Below are positions 15,697-25,075 of a stretch of DNA of 39,244 bases, piece after piece. This DNA is from CAG-791 sp964386925 (lineage in GTDB: Bacteria; Bacillota; Clostridia; Lachnospirales; Lachnospiraceae), in contig CAYLUU010000007.1 in the NCBI GenBank assembly GCA_964386925.1, positions 1-39,244 of the forward strand, read 5' to 3'. A program made the translations under genes and the position numbers. The notes beneath the pieces were generated by a model, which saw nothing but the letters and a program-made list of their open reading frames with translations, did no database searches and was not told the DNA's origin. The first letter of the stretch is position 1. Each line of letters starts with the position of its first letter.

Positions 15697-17217
15697 ATGG
15701 AACTGAAACCTGAAAAAATATCCGAGGTGATCCGCAGCCAGATTAAATATTATGAGAATGCGATCATCCAGAATGAAACCGGTACGGTTCTGACAGTAGG
15801 CGACGGAATCTCTCGTGTCAGCGGTCTGATGAACTGCGTGTCCGGTGAGCTTCTGGAGTTCGAGAACGGGACATACGGTATGGCCCAGAATCTGGAGGAA
15901 ACCAGTGTGTCTGCTGTTCTGTTCGGCAGTGATACCGGTATTCGTGAAGGCCAGACGGTGAAGCGAACCGGACGAGTGGTATCGGTACCGGTTGGCGAAG
16001 CAATGATCGGCAGAGTCGTAAATGCGATTGGACAGCCAATCGACGGCGTGGGTCCGATCGACAGCAAAGAATATCGGCCGGTAGAGTCCCCTGCTCCGGG
16101 AATCCTGGATCGGCAGCCGGTAACAGAGCCTCTGCAGACAGGAATCAAGGCAATTGATTCCATGATTCCGATTGGCCGCGGACAGCGTGAGCTGATCATC
16201 GGGGATCGCCAGACCGGAAAGACAACCATTGCGGTAGATACCATTCTGAACCAGAAGGGAAAGGATGTGATCTGCATCTATGTTGCCATTGGACAGAAAC
16301 GTTCTACGGTGGCGAATCTGACAGAGCAGCTTAAAAAGAATGGTGCGATGGATTATTCCATTGTAGTTGCTGCGACTGCATCAGAGCCCTCACCGCTGCA
16401 GTACATTGCACCCTATGCAGGATGTGCAATGGGTGAGTATTTTATGAACAAGGGCAAGCACGTGCTGATCATCTACGATGATTTGTCTAAGCATGCGGTT
16501 GCCTACAGAGCACTTTCTCTTCTGATTCGTCGCCCGCCGGGACGTGAGGCATATCCGGGAGATGTATTCTATCTGCATTCCAGATTGCTCGAGCGCGCAG
16601 CGAAGCTTTCAGATGAGAAGGGCGGCGGATCCATGACGGCATTGCCGATCATTGAAACGCAGGCCGGGGATGTATCAGCTTACATTCCGACAAACGTAAT
16701 TTCAATCACGGATGGACAGATTTTCCTGGAAACAGAGCTGTTCCACTCCGGCATTATGCCGGCTGTAAACCCGGGTATTTCGGTATCCCGTGTCGGCGGC
16801 AATGCACAGATCAAGGCGATGAAGAAGGTCGCAGGAACCCTGAAGCTGGTATATTCCCAGTATCGCGAGCTGCAGAGTTTTGCACAGTTCGGCTCAGATC
16901 TGGATAAGGACACCAAGGCTCGCCTGGATCAGGGCGCGCGGATTGTGGAGGTCCTGAAACAGAAGAATTCCGCACCGGTACCGGTAGAAAAGCAGATAGC
17001 AATTCTGTACGCTGTCACGAAGAACGTTCTGACGGAAGTACCTGTAGGAGCTGTTGCTGACTATGAGAGCGGTCTGTACTCCTATCTGGATCAGGATGCT
17101 GATGGACTGGCGGCGATGAATGCCATCCGGGAGACCGGAAAACTGGAAGCAGAGACAGAGGAGCATTTGAAAAAAGCTCTGGAGACGTACACAAAGCGCT
17201 TTCTGTCTGAGAGGTAA
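15697..17217 (+). CDS. atpA: F-type ATP synthase subunit alpha
   Basis: Non-catalytic nucleotide-binding subunit of the F1 head. The P-loop is GDRQTGKT in the segment IIGDRQTGKTTIAVDTIL. Other signatures are the N-terminal LKPEKISEVIRSQI, IDSMIPIGRGQREL, IIYDDLSKHAVAYR and PAVNPGISVSRVGG (ATPase alpha/beta signature). Length of 506 residues is typical. It sits between atpH and atpG, 14 bp before the latter. Confidence 0.98.
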   Translation: MELKPEKISEVIRSQIKYYENAIIQNETGTVLTVGDGISRVSGLMNCVSGELLEFENGTYGMAQNLEETSVSAVLFGSDTGIREGQTVKRTGRVVSVPVGEAMIGRVVNAIGQPIDGVGPIDSKEYRPVESPAPGILDRQPVTEPLQTGIKAIDSMIPIGRGQRELIIGDRQTGKTTIAVDTILNQKGKDVICIYVAIGQKRSTVANLTEQLKKNGAMDYSIVVAATASEPSPLQYIAPYAGCAMGEYFMNKGKHVLIIYDDLSKHAVAYRALSLLIRRPPGREAYPGDVFYLHSRLLERAAKLSDEKGGGSMTALPIIETQAGDVSAYIPTNVISITDGQIFLETELFHSGIMPAVNPGISVSRVGGNAQIKAMKKVAGTLKLVYSQYRELQSFAQFGSDLDKDTKARLDQGARIVEVLKQKNSAPVPVEKQIAILYAVTKNVLTEVPVGAVADYESGLYSYLDQDADGLAAMNAIRETGKLEAETEEHLKKALETYTKRFLSER

Positions 17218-17231
17218 CGGAGGACCAAGCG

Positions 17232-18119
17232 ATGGCTGCTACGAATATGAAGGCGGTGAAGCTCCGGATTAAGAGTGTGCAGAACACGATGCAGATCACC
17301 AAAGCCATGCAGCTGGTGGCGGCATCCAAGCTTCGCAAGGCCAAGGAAAAGGCAGAAAAGAGCAAACCGTATTATGAAACACTGCATCGGACGCTGACGG
17401 ATATCGCAGGCGGGAACACCGATTTTCAGTCGCAATACACCAAAAGCGGGAAAAGTGAAAAATGGCTGTATGTTGTCATTGCCGGCGATCGAGGTCTGGC
17501 CGGCGGATACAATGCCAATCTGTTCAAAAAGGTGGAAGAAGAGACGGCAGGGAAGGAATATACGGTTCTCCCTATCGGCAAAAAGGCTGTAGATTATTTT
17601 CAGCATAAAGGTGTCAGCATTCTGACGGAGGATTTTGCGGAGGCAGCAGGAATCGGCGCGTCGGATTGTTTTGAAATTTCCAGACTCCTGTGTGAGCAGT
17701 ATCGAAAGGGAGCGTACGGGCATATTTCTCTGTGCTTTACCCGATTTGTATCGATGATGACGCAGACACCGGAAGTAACGGCGATGCTGCCATTGTCGGA
17801 TTTTGCCGGAGAATGCCAAAATGCAGATGCTGCAGCAGAAGGTGCTGCAGGAAAAGCCAGAAACCTGATCCTGTATGAGCCGGATTCGGAGACAGTATTT
17901 GATACCATTGTTCCGGATTATTTGGCTGGAATCCTCTATACCGGCGTGAACGTATCGGTAGCCAGTGAGCTGGCAGCACGTCGTACGGCGATGGAAGCAG
18001 CTACCGATAATGCAGAAGAAATGATTGATACGCTGAGTCTGAATTATAACCGGGCGAGACAGGCAAGTATCACTCAGGAGATTACGGAGATTGTGGCCGG
18101 AGCAGAAGAGGCCGGCTGA
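17232..18119 (+). CDS. atpG: F-type ATP synthase subunit gamma
   Basis: Central rotor shaft. N-terminal helix KAVKLRIKSVQNTMQITKAM and VAASKLRKA are typical, as are the Rossmann-like core (VVIAGDRGLAGGYNANLF) and the C-terminal helix with ASELAARRTAMEAATDNAEE and YNRARQASITQEITEIV. At 295 residues it is of normal size. GGAGG lies 8-9 nt before the ATG. An 83-bp spacer separates it from atpD, slightly larger than the other gaps. Confidence 0.97.
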   Translation: MAATNMKAVKLRIKSVQNTMQITKAMQLVAASKLRKAKEKAEKSKPYYETLHRTLTDIAGGNTDFQSQYTKSGKSEKWLYVVIAGDRGLAGGYNANLFKKVEEETAGKEYTVLPIGKKAVDYFQHKGVSILTEDFAEAAGIGASDCFEISRLLCEQYRKGAYGHISLCFTRFVSMMTQTPEVTAMLPLSDFAGECQNADAAAEGAAGKARNLILYEPDSETVFDTIVPDYLAGILYTGVNVSVASELAARRTAMEAATDNAEEMIDTLSLNYNRARQASITQEITEIVAGAEEAG

Positions 18120-18202
18120 TCATTGTCTTCCTGCAGGGAGTGGATTCCGGAACAGGACGGCAATGTGACAGGTAAGGTTTGTTGAGAGAGGAACACTGGA
18201 AT

Positions 18203-19606
18203 ATGAGTGAACAACACAAAGGAAAGGTGATACAGGTCACGGGACCGGTCCTGGATATCCGCTTTTCTGAAGGAGAGCTCCCGGAACTGAACAATGCCAT
18301 TGAGCTGATGGTGGGTGACCGGAAGCTGATCGCAGAGGTTGCCCAGCAGATTGGCGATGAAGTGGTGCGCTGCATTGCAATGAGTTCTACGGATGGGCTG
18401 GCGAGAGGAGCGGAGGCTGTAGATACGGGAGCACCGATTTCCGTACCTGTCGGCGAAGAGTGCCTGGGGCGTGTTTTCAATCTTCTGGGCGAGCCGGTAG
18501 ACAATCAGCCGGCACCGCAGACGAAGGAGCGCTGGTCCATTCATCGCCCGGCACCCAGCTATGAGGAGCAGGTTCCGGCCCAGGAGATTTTCGAAACGGG
18601 AATCAAAGTTGTAGATCTGATTTGCCCTTACGCAAAGGGTGGTAAGATCGGCTTGTTCGGCGGAGCTGGTGTCGGGAAGACGGTGCTGATCATGGAGCTG
18701 ATCCATAATGTAGCAACCGCACATGGCGGCATTTCTGTCTTCACCGGTGTTGGTGAACGTACCCGTGAGGGTAACGATCTGTACGGTGAGATGAAGGAAT
18801 CCGGCGTTCTGGATAAGACAGCACTGGTATACGGACAGATGAACGAGCCGCCGGGAGCCAGAATGCGTGTTGGTCTTTCAGGACTGACGATGGCAGAGTA
18901 TTTCCGTGATGTTAAGAATCAGGATGTATTGCTCTTTATCGACAATATTTTCCGTTTCACCCAGGCTGGTTCGGAGGTTTCCGCTCTGCTCGGCCGAATG
19001 CCTTCTGCCGTAGGGTACCAGCCGACATTGGCAACGGAGATGGGCGCATTGCAGGAACGTATTACGTCTACGAAGAAGGGATCGATTACATCCGTGCAGG
19101 CAGTTTATGTGCCGGCTGATGATCTGACGGATCCGGCACCTGCAACGACATTTACGCACCTGGATGCGACAACCGTTCTGTCTCGTGATATCGCAAGCCG
19201 CGGTATTTACCCTGCTGTAGACCCTCTGGAATCGACGAGCCGAATTCTATCTCCGGAGATCGTGGGAGAGGAACACTATAATGTGGCAAGAGGCGTGCAG
19301 AAGGTACTTCAGCGGTATCGTGAGCTGCAGGACATCATTGCCATCATGGGCATGGACGAGCTGTCGGACGAGGACAAAAAAGCAGTGTACCGCGCGCGGA
19401 AGATCCAGAACTTCCTGTCACAGAGCTTTTCGGTTGCGGAGCAGTTTACCGGCATTCCCGGAACCTATGTGCCGCTGAAAGAAACGATTCGCGGATTTAA
19501 GATGATCCTGGATGGCGAGTGCGATGATCTGCCGGAGAGTGCATTCCTGTTGGTTGGAACCATCGATGATGCATTCCGGAAAGCAGAGCAGTCTGCCGCC
19601 AACTAA
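18203..19606 (+). CDS. atpD: F-type ATP synthase subunit beta
   Basis: Catalytic subunit of F1. P-loop GGAGVGKT in LFGGAGVGKTVLIMELIHN; the catalytic Glu region GERTREGNDLY; LFIDNIFRFTQAGSEVSALLGRMPS; and the DELSEED-like segment, here DELSDEDK. I chose the ATG at 18203 (MSEQHKGKVIQVTGPVLDI); GAGAGGA lies 10 nt before it, a longish gap. An in-frame TTG at 18179 has no ribosome site. The product is 467 residues, as usual, and the epsilon gene begins 13 bp after the stop. Confidence 0.98.
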   Translation: MSEQHKGKVIQVTGPVLDIRFSEGELPELNNAIELMVGDRKLIAEVAQQIGDEVVRCIAMSSTDGLARGAEAVDTGAPISVPVGEECLGRVFNLLGEPVDNQPAPQTKERWSIHRPAPSYEEQVPAQEIFETGIKVVDLICPYAKGGKIGLFGGAGVGKTVLIMELIHNVATAHGGISVFTGVGERTREGNDLYGEMKESGVLDKTALVYGQMNEPPGARMRVGLSGLTMAEYFRDVKNQDVLLFIDNIFRFTQAGSEVSALLGRMPSAVGYQPTLATEMGALQERITSTKKGSITSVQAVYVPADDLTDPAPATTFTHLDATTVLSRDIASRGIYPAVDPLESTSRILSPEIVGEEHYNVARGVQKVLQRYRELQDIIAIMGMDELSDEDKKAVYRARKIQNFLSQSFSVAEQFTGIPGTYVPLKETIRGFKMILDGECDDLPESAFLLVGTIDDAFRKAEQSAAN

Positions 19607-19619
19607 GAAAGGATGCACA

Positions 19620-20024
19620 ATGTCAACCTTCTCTATACAGGTCGTCTCTTTGGACGGCCAGGAGTATACTGGAAACGTGCAGAGAATTCGCCTGCGCACC
19701 ATTGATGGTGACGTAGCGATTCTTGCCGGGCATACGAATTACTGTACTGCAATCGGTATGGGAACGGCAGAACTTACCATGGAGGATTCCACGAAGCGTT
19801 CTGCGGCTTGTATCGGCGGAATGCTTTCGGTGATGGATGGAGTCTGCCGTGTTCTCCCTACTACCTGGGAATGGGACAATGAAATCGATGTGGAAAGAGC
19901 ACAGCGGGCAAAGGACCGGGCAGAGGAGAAATTAAAGCAGCAGAATCTGTCTGAACAGGAGAAAGTTCGCACGGAGGCCAAACTGTATCGGGCTCTGGTC
20001 CGTCTGGGGACGGTATCGAAATAA
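19620..20024 (+). CDS. atpC: F-type ATP synthase subunit epsilon
   Basis: Rotor subunit that regulates ATP hydrolysis. The beta-sandwich domain includes STFSIQVVSLDGQEYTG and DGDVAILAGHTNYCTAIGMG. The C-terminal two-helix domain is the charged ERAQRAKDRAEEKL region. The ATG at 19620 has AAAGGATG in front. The length (134 aa) is standard. Epsilon is usually the last gene of the operon, but here another gene begins only 3 bp after its stop. Confidence 0.95.
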   Translation: MSTFSIQVVSLDGQEYTGNVQRIRLRTIDGDVAILAGHTNYCTAIGMGTAELTMEDSTKRSAACIGGMLSVMDGVCRVLPTTWEWDNEIDVERAQRAKDRAEEKLKQQNLSEQEKVRTEAKLYRALVRLGTVSK

Positions 20025-20027
20025 GAT

Positions 20028-22721
20028 ATGCGTAATACCATTTATCGAATTCTATACGCGATAGGTCTGTTCTGTGTGACCTTCCTGCTGCTGGAAGTTT
20101 TTGCATCGGGAACGAGTACACAAACAACAAAAGAAATGTCAGAGGCAGTACTGCCGGTAGTTTCCATGAATGCCGGCAGTACTGCTTTTAATACGTTGTA
20201 CGGATACACACAGGAACAGGATCCTGGACAGCTTCGCACGTCACTGACTCCGGTTTCGGAGGAACGCAGCATTGGAGTGCAGATCTCCTGTTACGGGCAG
20301 ACAATTACCTCTCTGACCATGGAAGTGCGCAGTCTCACCGGAACCCGGCTGATTGAGCAGGAAACGATGGACGTTGAAATGGGAGAGGATCAGCTGGCAA
20401 CCGCCCAGCTCTCCTTTAAGAATCTGATTGAACCGGATACGGAATATATGCTGGTGCTGATTCTCTCTACGGAGGACGTGAGTGACATTCGATACTACAC
20501 GCGTTTTATCTACAGCGAGGACGGAGAAACGCAGGAAACTGCAGTGGAGGCAATTCAATTTGCTGAAACGTTCCATGAGAAGACTTTTGACAAAACATCG
20601 GAGGATTATCTTCTGACCTATCTGGAGCCTTCGGATGATGTATCCAACAGTTCGCTGGCATCGGTGTCCATTTATAACAGCGCAGATCAGGTTACCTGGG
20701 GTGACCTGAACCCGACAGAGGTAACAACGCCGGTGTATACGGTTACAGATATAGAGGGAGATACCATCGGAATAAAGGGATCCTTCTATGTGTCGGCTGA
20801 GGCGGAGGAAGGAGAGACGGAATCCACACACCTATACCGCTGCGAAGAATATTACGAGCTCCAGAAGGGACAGGATAGATTCTATCTCATGGATTACCAG
20901 CGAACCATGTCGCAGGATTTTGATCCACAGCATCCTGATGGTACCGGCGGTGCGCTGAATCTGGGAATTGCATCGGACAATCTTCAGGTGGTTCAGACTT
21001 CTCAGCGGAGTGTCATTGCTTTTGTACACGATGGAAGACTGTATGAATATGCGGCATCGGAGGATTTGCTGGTCTACATCTATGGCTTTGATGTGGCCGG
21101 TGATACAGGGGAGCGGGAGACCCACGCAGAACATGATATTCGAATTCTGCATGTAGAAGAGGACGGAAGTGCGGACTTTCTGGTTTATGGATACATGAAC
21201 AGCGGTCTTCATGAGGGCAAAATGGGGATCTCCTTCTACCATTACAGTGGGACCTACCATACACTGGAGGAGAAAGTTTTTGTTCCCTACACAGGATCCT
21301 GGGAGAGATTAAATGACAAGATCGAAGAAATCTCACATTATGATGTGGAAACGGGAACACTGTATCTGATTCTGGAGGATGCTCTTTACGAAATTGATGT
21401 GAACTCCTGCAGCCTTCGTATGGTGGAAAACCATCTGACCGAACGGGAAACTGTAATTTCGGCTAATGGTGTTCTTGTAGCTTATGATGAGACGGAAAAT
21501 AACGAGTTGACAGGCCGGGTGATTTTGATGAATCTCAACGGCTTGAACCGAACCGTGATTGAGGCTCCGGATGGGAAACGCGTAATTCCGCTTGGGTTCC
21601 TGGGACAGGATCTGGTATACGGAACTGCATCTGTGGCAGATGAAGCGGAGGATATTACCGGTACTGAATTATACCCGATGGATCACATCTATATTGTGGA
21701 TCAGGAACTGGATGTCCTGGAGGATTACCATCAGGATGGAATATATGTCACCAAATGTGAGATAAGAGATGGGCAGCTGATGCTGACGAGGGTGAAGAAA
21801 ACAGAAAGCGGAGACAAGACTGGTCTTCCGTACACGGAGGTGGAATCTGACACCATTTCCAGCGGAACGTCTGAGAGCACATCAACATTGGTGCAGACCA
21901 GCTCCTCTTCTCGGTATGGGAAAACAGTACAGATCAATATGGGAGTAAGCGATTGGTCAACTTGCCATTACATTCGCCCGCAGGAGATTCTGTATGAGGG
22001 ATCCAGAGAGCTTTCGCCCAGAACGGCGGCAGAGAGCAGCGCAGGCGCCGGGATCACAGAAATTACGGATGAGGGCGGAGCGAATGAAGGAACTTCCGAT
22101 GAGTCGGAGGCAGCAGGTAGTGGAACCGGAAAAGTGCTGGCTGAAAAGACCGCTCAATATTACATATACAGCTGCAAGGGATATCTTGGCACCTCATTCC
22201 GAATCAGTACAGCAATTGAGCAGGCTGATGAAGAGACGACAGGGGTTGTGCTGGATGACAGCGGACAATATGTGTGGAAGAACACATCCAACAGTAGGTG
22301 CGAAATCGATGCGTTGACCACCATGGAGAGTGCGGCGGCATTGGGAGACAGCCGGGCAGCGTGCCTGAAGGCTATGATTCAGTACGCGGGTGGATCGGTA
22401 ACAACTGAGGATGTGACATCACTTTTGGAGCAGGGGAGCTCTGTACTGGATGTATTGAGCGGGCAGCTGACGGATTGTGAGATTCTGGATCTGACCTCCT
22501 GTACCATGGCGGAGGTGCTGTTCTATGTGGAGCAGGGGATTCCGGTGTATGCAGCATTGTCAGATGGAAGAGCAGTATTGATCATTGGATACGGACCGGA
22601 GAATCTGGAATTGTATGATCCGGCAGCCGGAAGCGTGCATCTGGTGACAAGGTCGACAGCAAAGGAGATGTTCGAGGAAACCGGGAATCAGTTTGTGAGT
22701 TATCTGACCACAGGCAGGTAA
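20028..22721 (+). CDS. Large exported protein of unknown function, C39-like C-terminus, appended to the ATP synthase operon
   Basis: I do not recognise a named family. The ATG is 3 bp after the atpC stop, so it is probably co-translated with the ATP synthase genes. One N-terminal hydrophobic helix (about residues 7-27) should anchor or export it, leaving about 870 residues outside. Residues ~55-250 look like beta-sandwich material; ~260-640 contain repeated short beta stretches ending in Tyr or Gly, compatible with a beta-propeller-like fold; ~665-715 is a Ser/Gly/Glu-rich linker. Residues ~760-890 resemble a papain-like C39 domain: C779 in RAACLKAMIQYAGG, GIPVYAALSDGRAVLIIGYG and LYDPAAGS. 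The expected catalytic His position holds R848, so peptidase activity is doubtful. The gene ends in a strong terminator. Confidence 0.8.
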   Translation: MRNTIYRILYAIGLFCVTFLLLEVFASGTSTQTTKEMSEAVLPVVSMNAGSTAFNTLYGYTQEQDPGQLRTSLTPVSEERSIGVQISCYGQTITSLTMEVRSLTGTRLIEQETMDVEMGEDQLATAQLSFKNLIEPDTEYMLVLILSTEDVSDIRYYTRFIYSEDGETQETAVEAIQFAETFHEKTFDKTSEDYLLTYLEPSDDVSNSSLASVSIYNSADQVTWGDLNPTEVTTPVYTVTDIEGDTIGIKGSFYVSAEAEEGETESTHLYRCEEYYELQKGQDRFYLMDYQRTMSQDFDPQHPDGTGGALNLGIASDNLQVVQTSQRSVIAFVHDGRLYEYAASEDLLVYIYGFDVAGDTGERETHAEHDIRILHVEEDGSADFLVYGYMNSGLHEGKMGISFYHYSGTYHTLEEKVFVPYTGSWERLNDKIEEISHYDVETGTLYLILEDALYEIDVNSCSLRMVENHLTERETVISANGVLVAYDETENNELTGRVILMNLNGLNRTVIEAPDGKRVIPLGFLGQDLVYGTASVADEAEDITGTELYPMDHIYIVDQELDVLEDYHQDGIYVTKCEIRDGQLMLTRVKKTESGDKTGLPYTEVESDTISSGTSESTSTLVQTSSSSRYGKTVQINMGVSDWSTCHYIRPQEILYEGSRELSPRTAAESSAGAGITEITDEGGANEGTSDESEAAGSGTGKVLAEKTAQYYIYSCKGYLGTSFRISTAIEQADEETTGVVLDDSGQYVWKNTSNSRCEIDALTTMESAAALGDSRAACLKAMIQYAGGSVTTEDVTSLLEQGSSVLDVLSGQLTDCEILDLTSCTMAEVLFYVEQGIPVYAALSDGRAVLIIGYGPENLELYDPAAGSVHLVTRSTAKEMFEETGNQFVSYLTTGR

Positions 22722-22737
22722 TTCGTACAGTACGAAT
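22721..22737. repeat. Short inverted repeat at the end of the 897-residue protein gene
   Basis: ATTCGTA-CAG-TACGAAT begins on the last base of the stop codon. It could protect the mRNA end, or it could be a protein site; there is no T-run. Confidence 0.35.
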
Positions 22738-22753
22738 CAAGATTGGGAGAAAG

Positions 22754-22783
22754 AAAACGCAGTCCTTTCGGACTGCGTTTTTT
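22754..22783. terminator. Bidirectional terminator between the ATP synthase operon and prs
   Basis: AAAACGCAGTCC (22754-22765) pairs perfectly with GGACTGCGTTTT (22770-22781) over a TTTC loop, and T's follow. The A-run on the left makes it work for the minus-strand prs transcript as well. Confidence 0.92.
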
Positions 22784-22827
22784 AAATAAAATCGAACAAG
22801 AATGATATTGATCAGGAATGCAATGAA

Positions 22828-24030
22828 TCAATCAACGGTGTGCATGCCATTGTCGTGATAGCGGTTCACAATGTTCTGAATTCGGGCAGACGGATTCAGA
22901 AGATCGGAGATCGAGCTGTCATGATTCAGTGTATCAATGATGTAGGCAATGTACTTGCTCATGCTGCAGCTGATGTACCAGGGACGGCTAAGGAGCTCTG
23001 CAGGCTGATAAATCAGGTTAGTAGTCAACACGCGATCAATCAAACCGCTCTGGAAGGCCTGATCGAATTTCTCAAGGCCGCCGGTGAACAGACCGAAGGT
23101 AGAGAAGACAAAGATACGTCCTGCATGACGATCTTTGAGCCCCTTTGCAACTTCCAGAACACTCTCGCCGGAGGAAATCATATCATCAATGATGATCATG
23201 TCCTTGCCCTCTACGGAAGAACCAAGGAACTCATGGGCAAGAATAGGGTTTCGTCCATCGACCACCTGTGTGTAATCGCGGCGCTTGTAGAACATACCCA
23301 TGTCCAGACCGAGCACATTGGCCAGGTAGACCGCTCTCTTCATGCCGCCTTCATCCGGGCTGATGATCATCATGTGATCAGCATCAATGCGAAGACCTTC
23401 TACGTGACGAAGGAGCCCCTTTACGAACTGGTAGGCCGGCTGTACCGTGTCAAAGCCGGACAGCGGAATTGCATTCTGTACTCGAGGATCATGCGCATCG
23501 AAGGTAATGATGTTGTCAACCCCCATCTTCACCAGCTCCTGAAGAGCCAATGCACAATCCAGTGATTCACGCATAGAGCGCTTGTGCTGACGACCTTCAT
23601 ACAGGTACGGCATAATAACCGTGATGCGGCGGGCCTTTCCGCCGATGGCGGCAATGGTACGCTTCAGATTGGCGTAATGATCATCGGGGGACATGTGGTT
23701 GGTCTCGCCGAACATACGATAGGTCTTGCTGTAGTTGACCACATCAACCATGAGATAGAGGTCCATGCCGCGAACGGACTGTTGCATGACGCCTTTTCCC
23801 TCACCGGTGCCGAAACGAGGAAGATCCACGTTTACAATGTAGGTGGGACGCTGATAGCCGGCAAAAGCCAGACTGTTCTTGTGCTCGCTCTCGCGCTCCG
23901 CACGCCACTGCGTGAGGTAGTAATCAATTTCTTTACCGATTTCCTCGCATCCGGTGACGGGAACCAGGCCCAGAGAACCAACCGGAATGGATTCAAGCTT
24001 ACGTTTGTCGTGTCTTTTGATCTGCTCCAT
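22828..24030 (-). CDS. prs: Divergent ribose-phosphate pyrophosphokinase
   Basis: PRPP synthetase-like protein making PRPP from ribose-5-phosphate and ATP for nucleotide, NAD, His and Trp synthesis. At 400 residues it is much longer than classical Prs (about 315). The N-terminal part carries NHMSPDDHYANL and PYLYEGRQHKR, corresponding to the usual FSRQD/PYARQ-like ATP-site region. ITFDAHD matches the conserved DLHA-type loop, and MIIIDDMISSGESV is the PRPP-binding loop. I chose the ATG at 24030 (MEQIKRHDKRKLE) because AAAGGG lies 5-6 nt before it. It is the last gene of the minus-strand group after dnaC. It consumes the product of rpiB and supplies upp and pncB. Family is clear, kinetic class is not. 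Confidence 0.88.
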   Translation of the reverse strand: MEQIKRHDKRKLESIPVGSLGLVPVTGCEEIGKEIDYYLTQWRAERESEHKNSLAFAGYQRPTYIVNVDLPRFGTGEGKGVMQQSVRGMDLYLMVDVVNYSKTYRMFGETNHMSPDDHYANLKRTIAAIGGKARRITVIMPYLYEGRQHKRSMRESLDCALALQELVKMGVDNIITFDAHDPRVQNAIPLSGFDTVQPAYQFVKGLLRHVEGLRIDADHMMIISPDEGGMKRAVYLANVLGLDMGMFYKRRDYTQVVDGRNPILAHEFLGSSVEGKDMIIIDDMISSGESVLEVAKGLKDRHAGRIFVFSTFGLFTGGLEKFDQAFQSGLIDRVLTTNLIYQPAELLSRPWYISCSMSKYIAYIIDTLNHDSSISDLLNPSARIQNIVNRYHDNGMHTVD

Positions 24031-24095
24031 CTTGCCCTTTCTGCTGCAGTGCCGCAGCTGTACGTGCACTGGGAAATCCGTCGGATTATCCCCTG

Positions 24096-25055
24096 TTATT
24101 GCCTGATCTTTCGTTTGACTCGAATGTCAGGACCGGTCAGCTTCATAATCGTGTAGCTGCTGGTGATACGGGAAAAAATACGATCCGCATACCGATCCCG
24201 CAGTTCCTGAAGCGACAAATTGGTGGAAATTATGGTCGATTTTCTGCGGAGATCACGCTCATTCAATAAAGTGAACAGCTGTGCCGCAACAAAATTATTG
24301 GTCATCTCGGTTCCGAGATCATCAATAATGAGAACCTCACACTCATATAAATCATCAAGGAAACGCTGATATTCTGCCCGCTTGTCCTGACCGAAGACAT
24401 AAGATGAAATGGTTTCGAACAAAGCGGAAGAGCTGAAATACAGGACAGAATGACCTGCCTTCAGCAATTCTCCTGCCGTACAGATGGACAGGAAGGATTT
24501 TCCGGTACCGACTGTACCATAGAAAAACAGATTTTCATAGTCAGAATTAAACTGCCTGATAAAGTTTTTGCAGGCACTAACTGCCTTCTGAAAATGTACC
24601 AGGTCCTCACCGTGATAGTATTCGTCAGACATATTCTCAAACCGGTTGCTCTTAAGAAGCTGATCCAGATGAGATTGCTGATAGAGAATGCGAATTTCAC
24701 GCTGCTGCAGACAGTGGCACTTCTTGTTATCGATATAGCCTGTGTCGCGGCAATCCGGGCAGTCATACTGCAGCTGCAGATAATCGTCCGGATAGCCGGC
24801 TTCCTTTAAAAGTGAGGCTTTTTCAGCGGCGATCGCAGATAGACGCTCCTTTAAGGAAAAACTGGAGGTTCCGCCGACCAGCTTCTCTTCTAATGCTGCA
24901 TAAGAAAGATCCGGAATCTGTTTATCCAGCTCCTGATAACGAGGGATCTGGGCATAGATCCGGGCCTTTCGCAGGGCTAGTTCATGGCGATGCCGATCTC
25001 TCGTCCTGCTGTATTCCTGCATTAACTTGTTGTAATCTTCTCTAGGCAGTGCCAA
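24096..25055 (-). CDS. dnaC: Replicative helicase loader, DnaC/DnaI type
   Basis: AAA+ ATPase that loads the replicative helicase at the origin. An N-terminal helical part (about residues 1-95) is followed by a zinc-binding-like motif CPDCRDTGYIDNKKCHC (about 104-120). The AAA+ domain has Walker A GTVGTGKS, Walker B LIIDDLG followed by TEMTNNF, sensor STNLSLQEL, and the arginine region RYADRIFSRI. The start is a TTG at 25055 with GAGGAT in front, giving the family-like MALPREDYNKLMQEYSR. It lies 20 bp after the dnaD-like gene, the same pairing as dnaB-dnaI in Bacillus. Confidence 0.92.
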   Translation of the reverse strand: MALPREDYNKLMQEYSRTRDRHRHELALRKARIYAQIPRYQELDKQIPDLSYAALEEKLVGGTSSFSLKERLSAIAAEKASLLKEAGYPDDYLQLQYDCPDCRDTGYIDNKKCHCLQQREIRILYQQSHLDQLLKSNRFENMSDEYYHGEDLVHFQKAVSACKNFIRQFNSDYENLFFYGTVGTGKSFLSICTAGELLKAGHSVLYFSSSALFETISSYVFGQDKRAEYQRFLDDLYECEVLIIDDLGTEMTNNFVAAQLFTLLNERDLRRKSTIISTNLSLQELRDRYADRIFSRITSSYTIMKLTGPDIRVKRKIRQ

Positions 25056-25075
25056 TGGAAATCCTCAATTCAAAA

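Noticed and set aside
22840..24156. Plus-strand open frames across prs and dnaC
   Set aside because: The minus strand encodes clear PRPP synthetase and AAA+ loader motifs; the plus frames have no ribosome sites or recognisable motifs.
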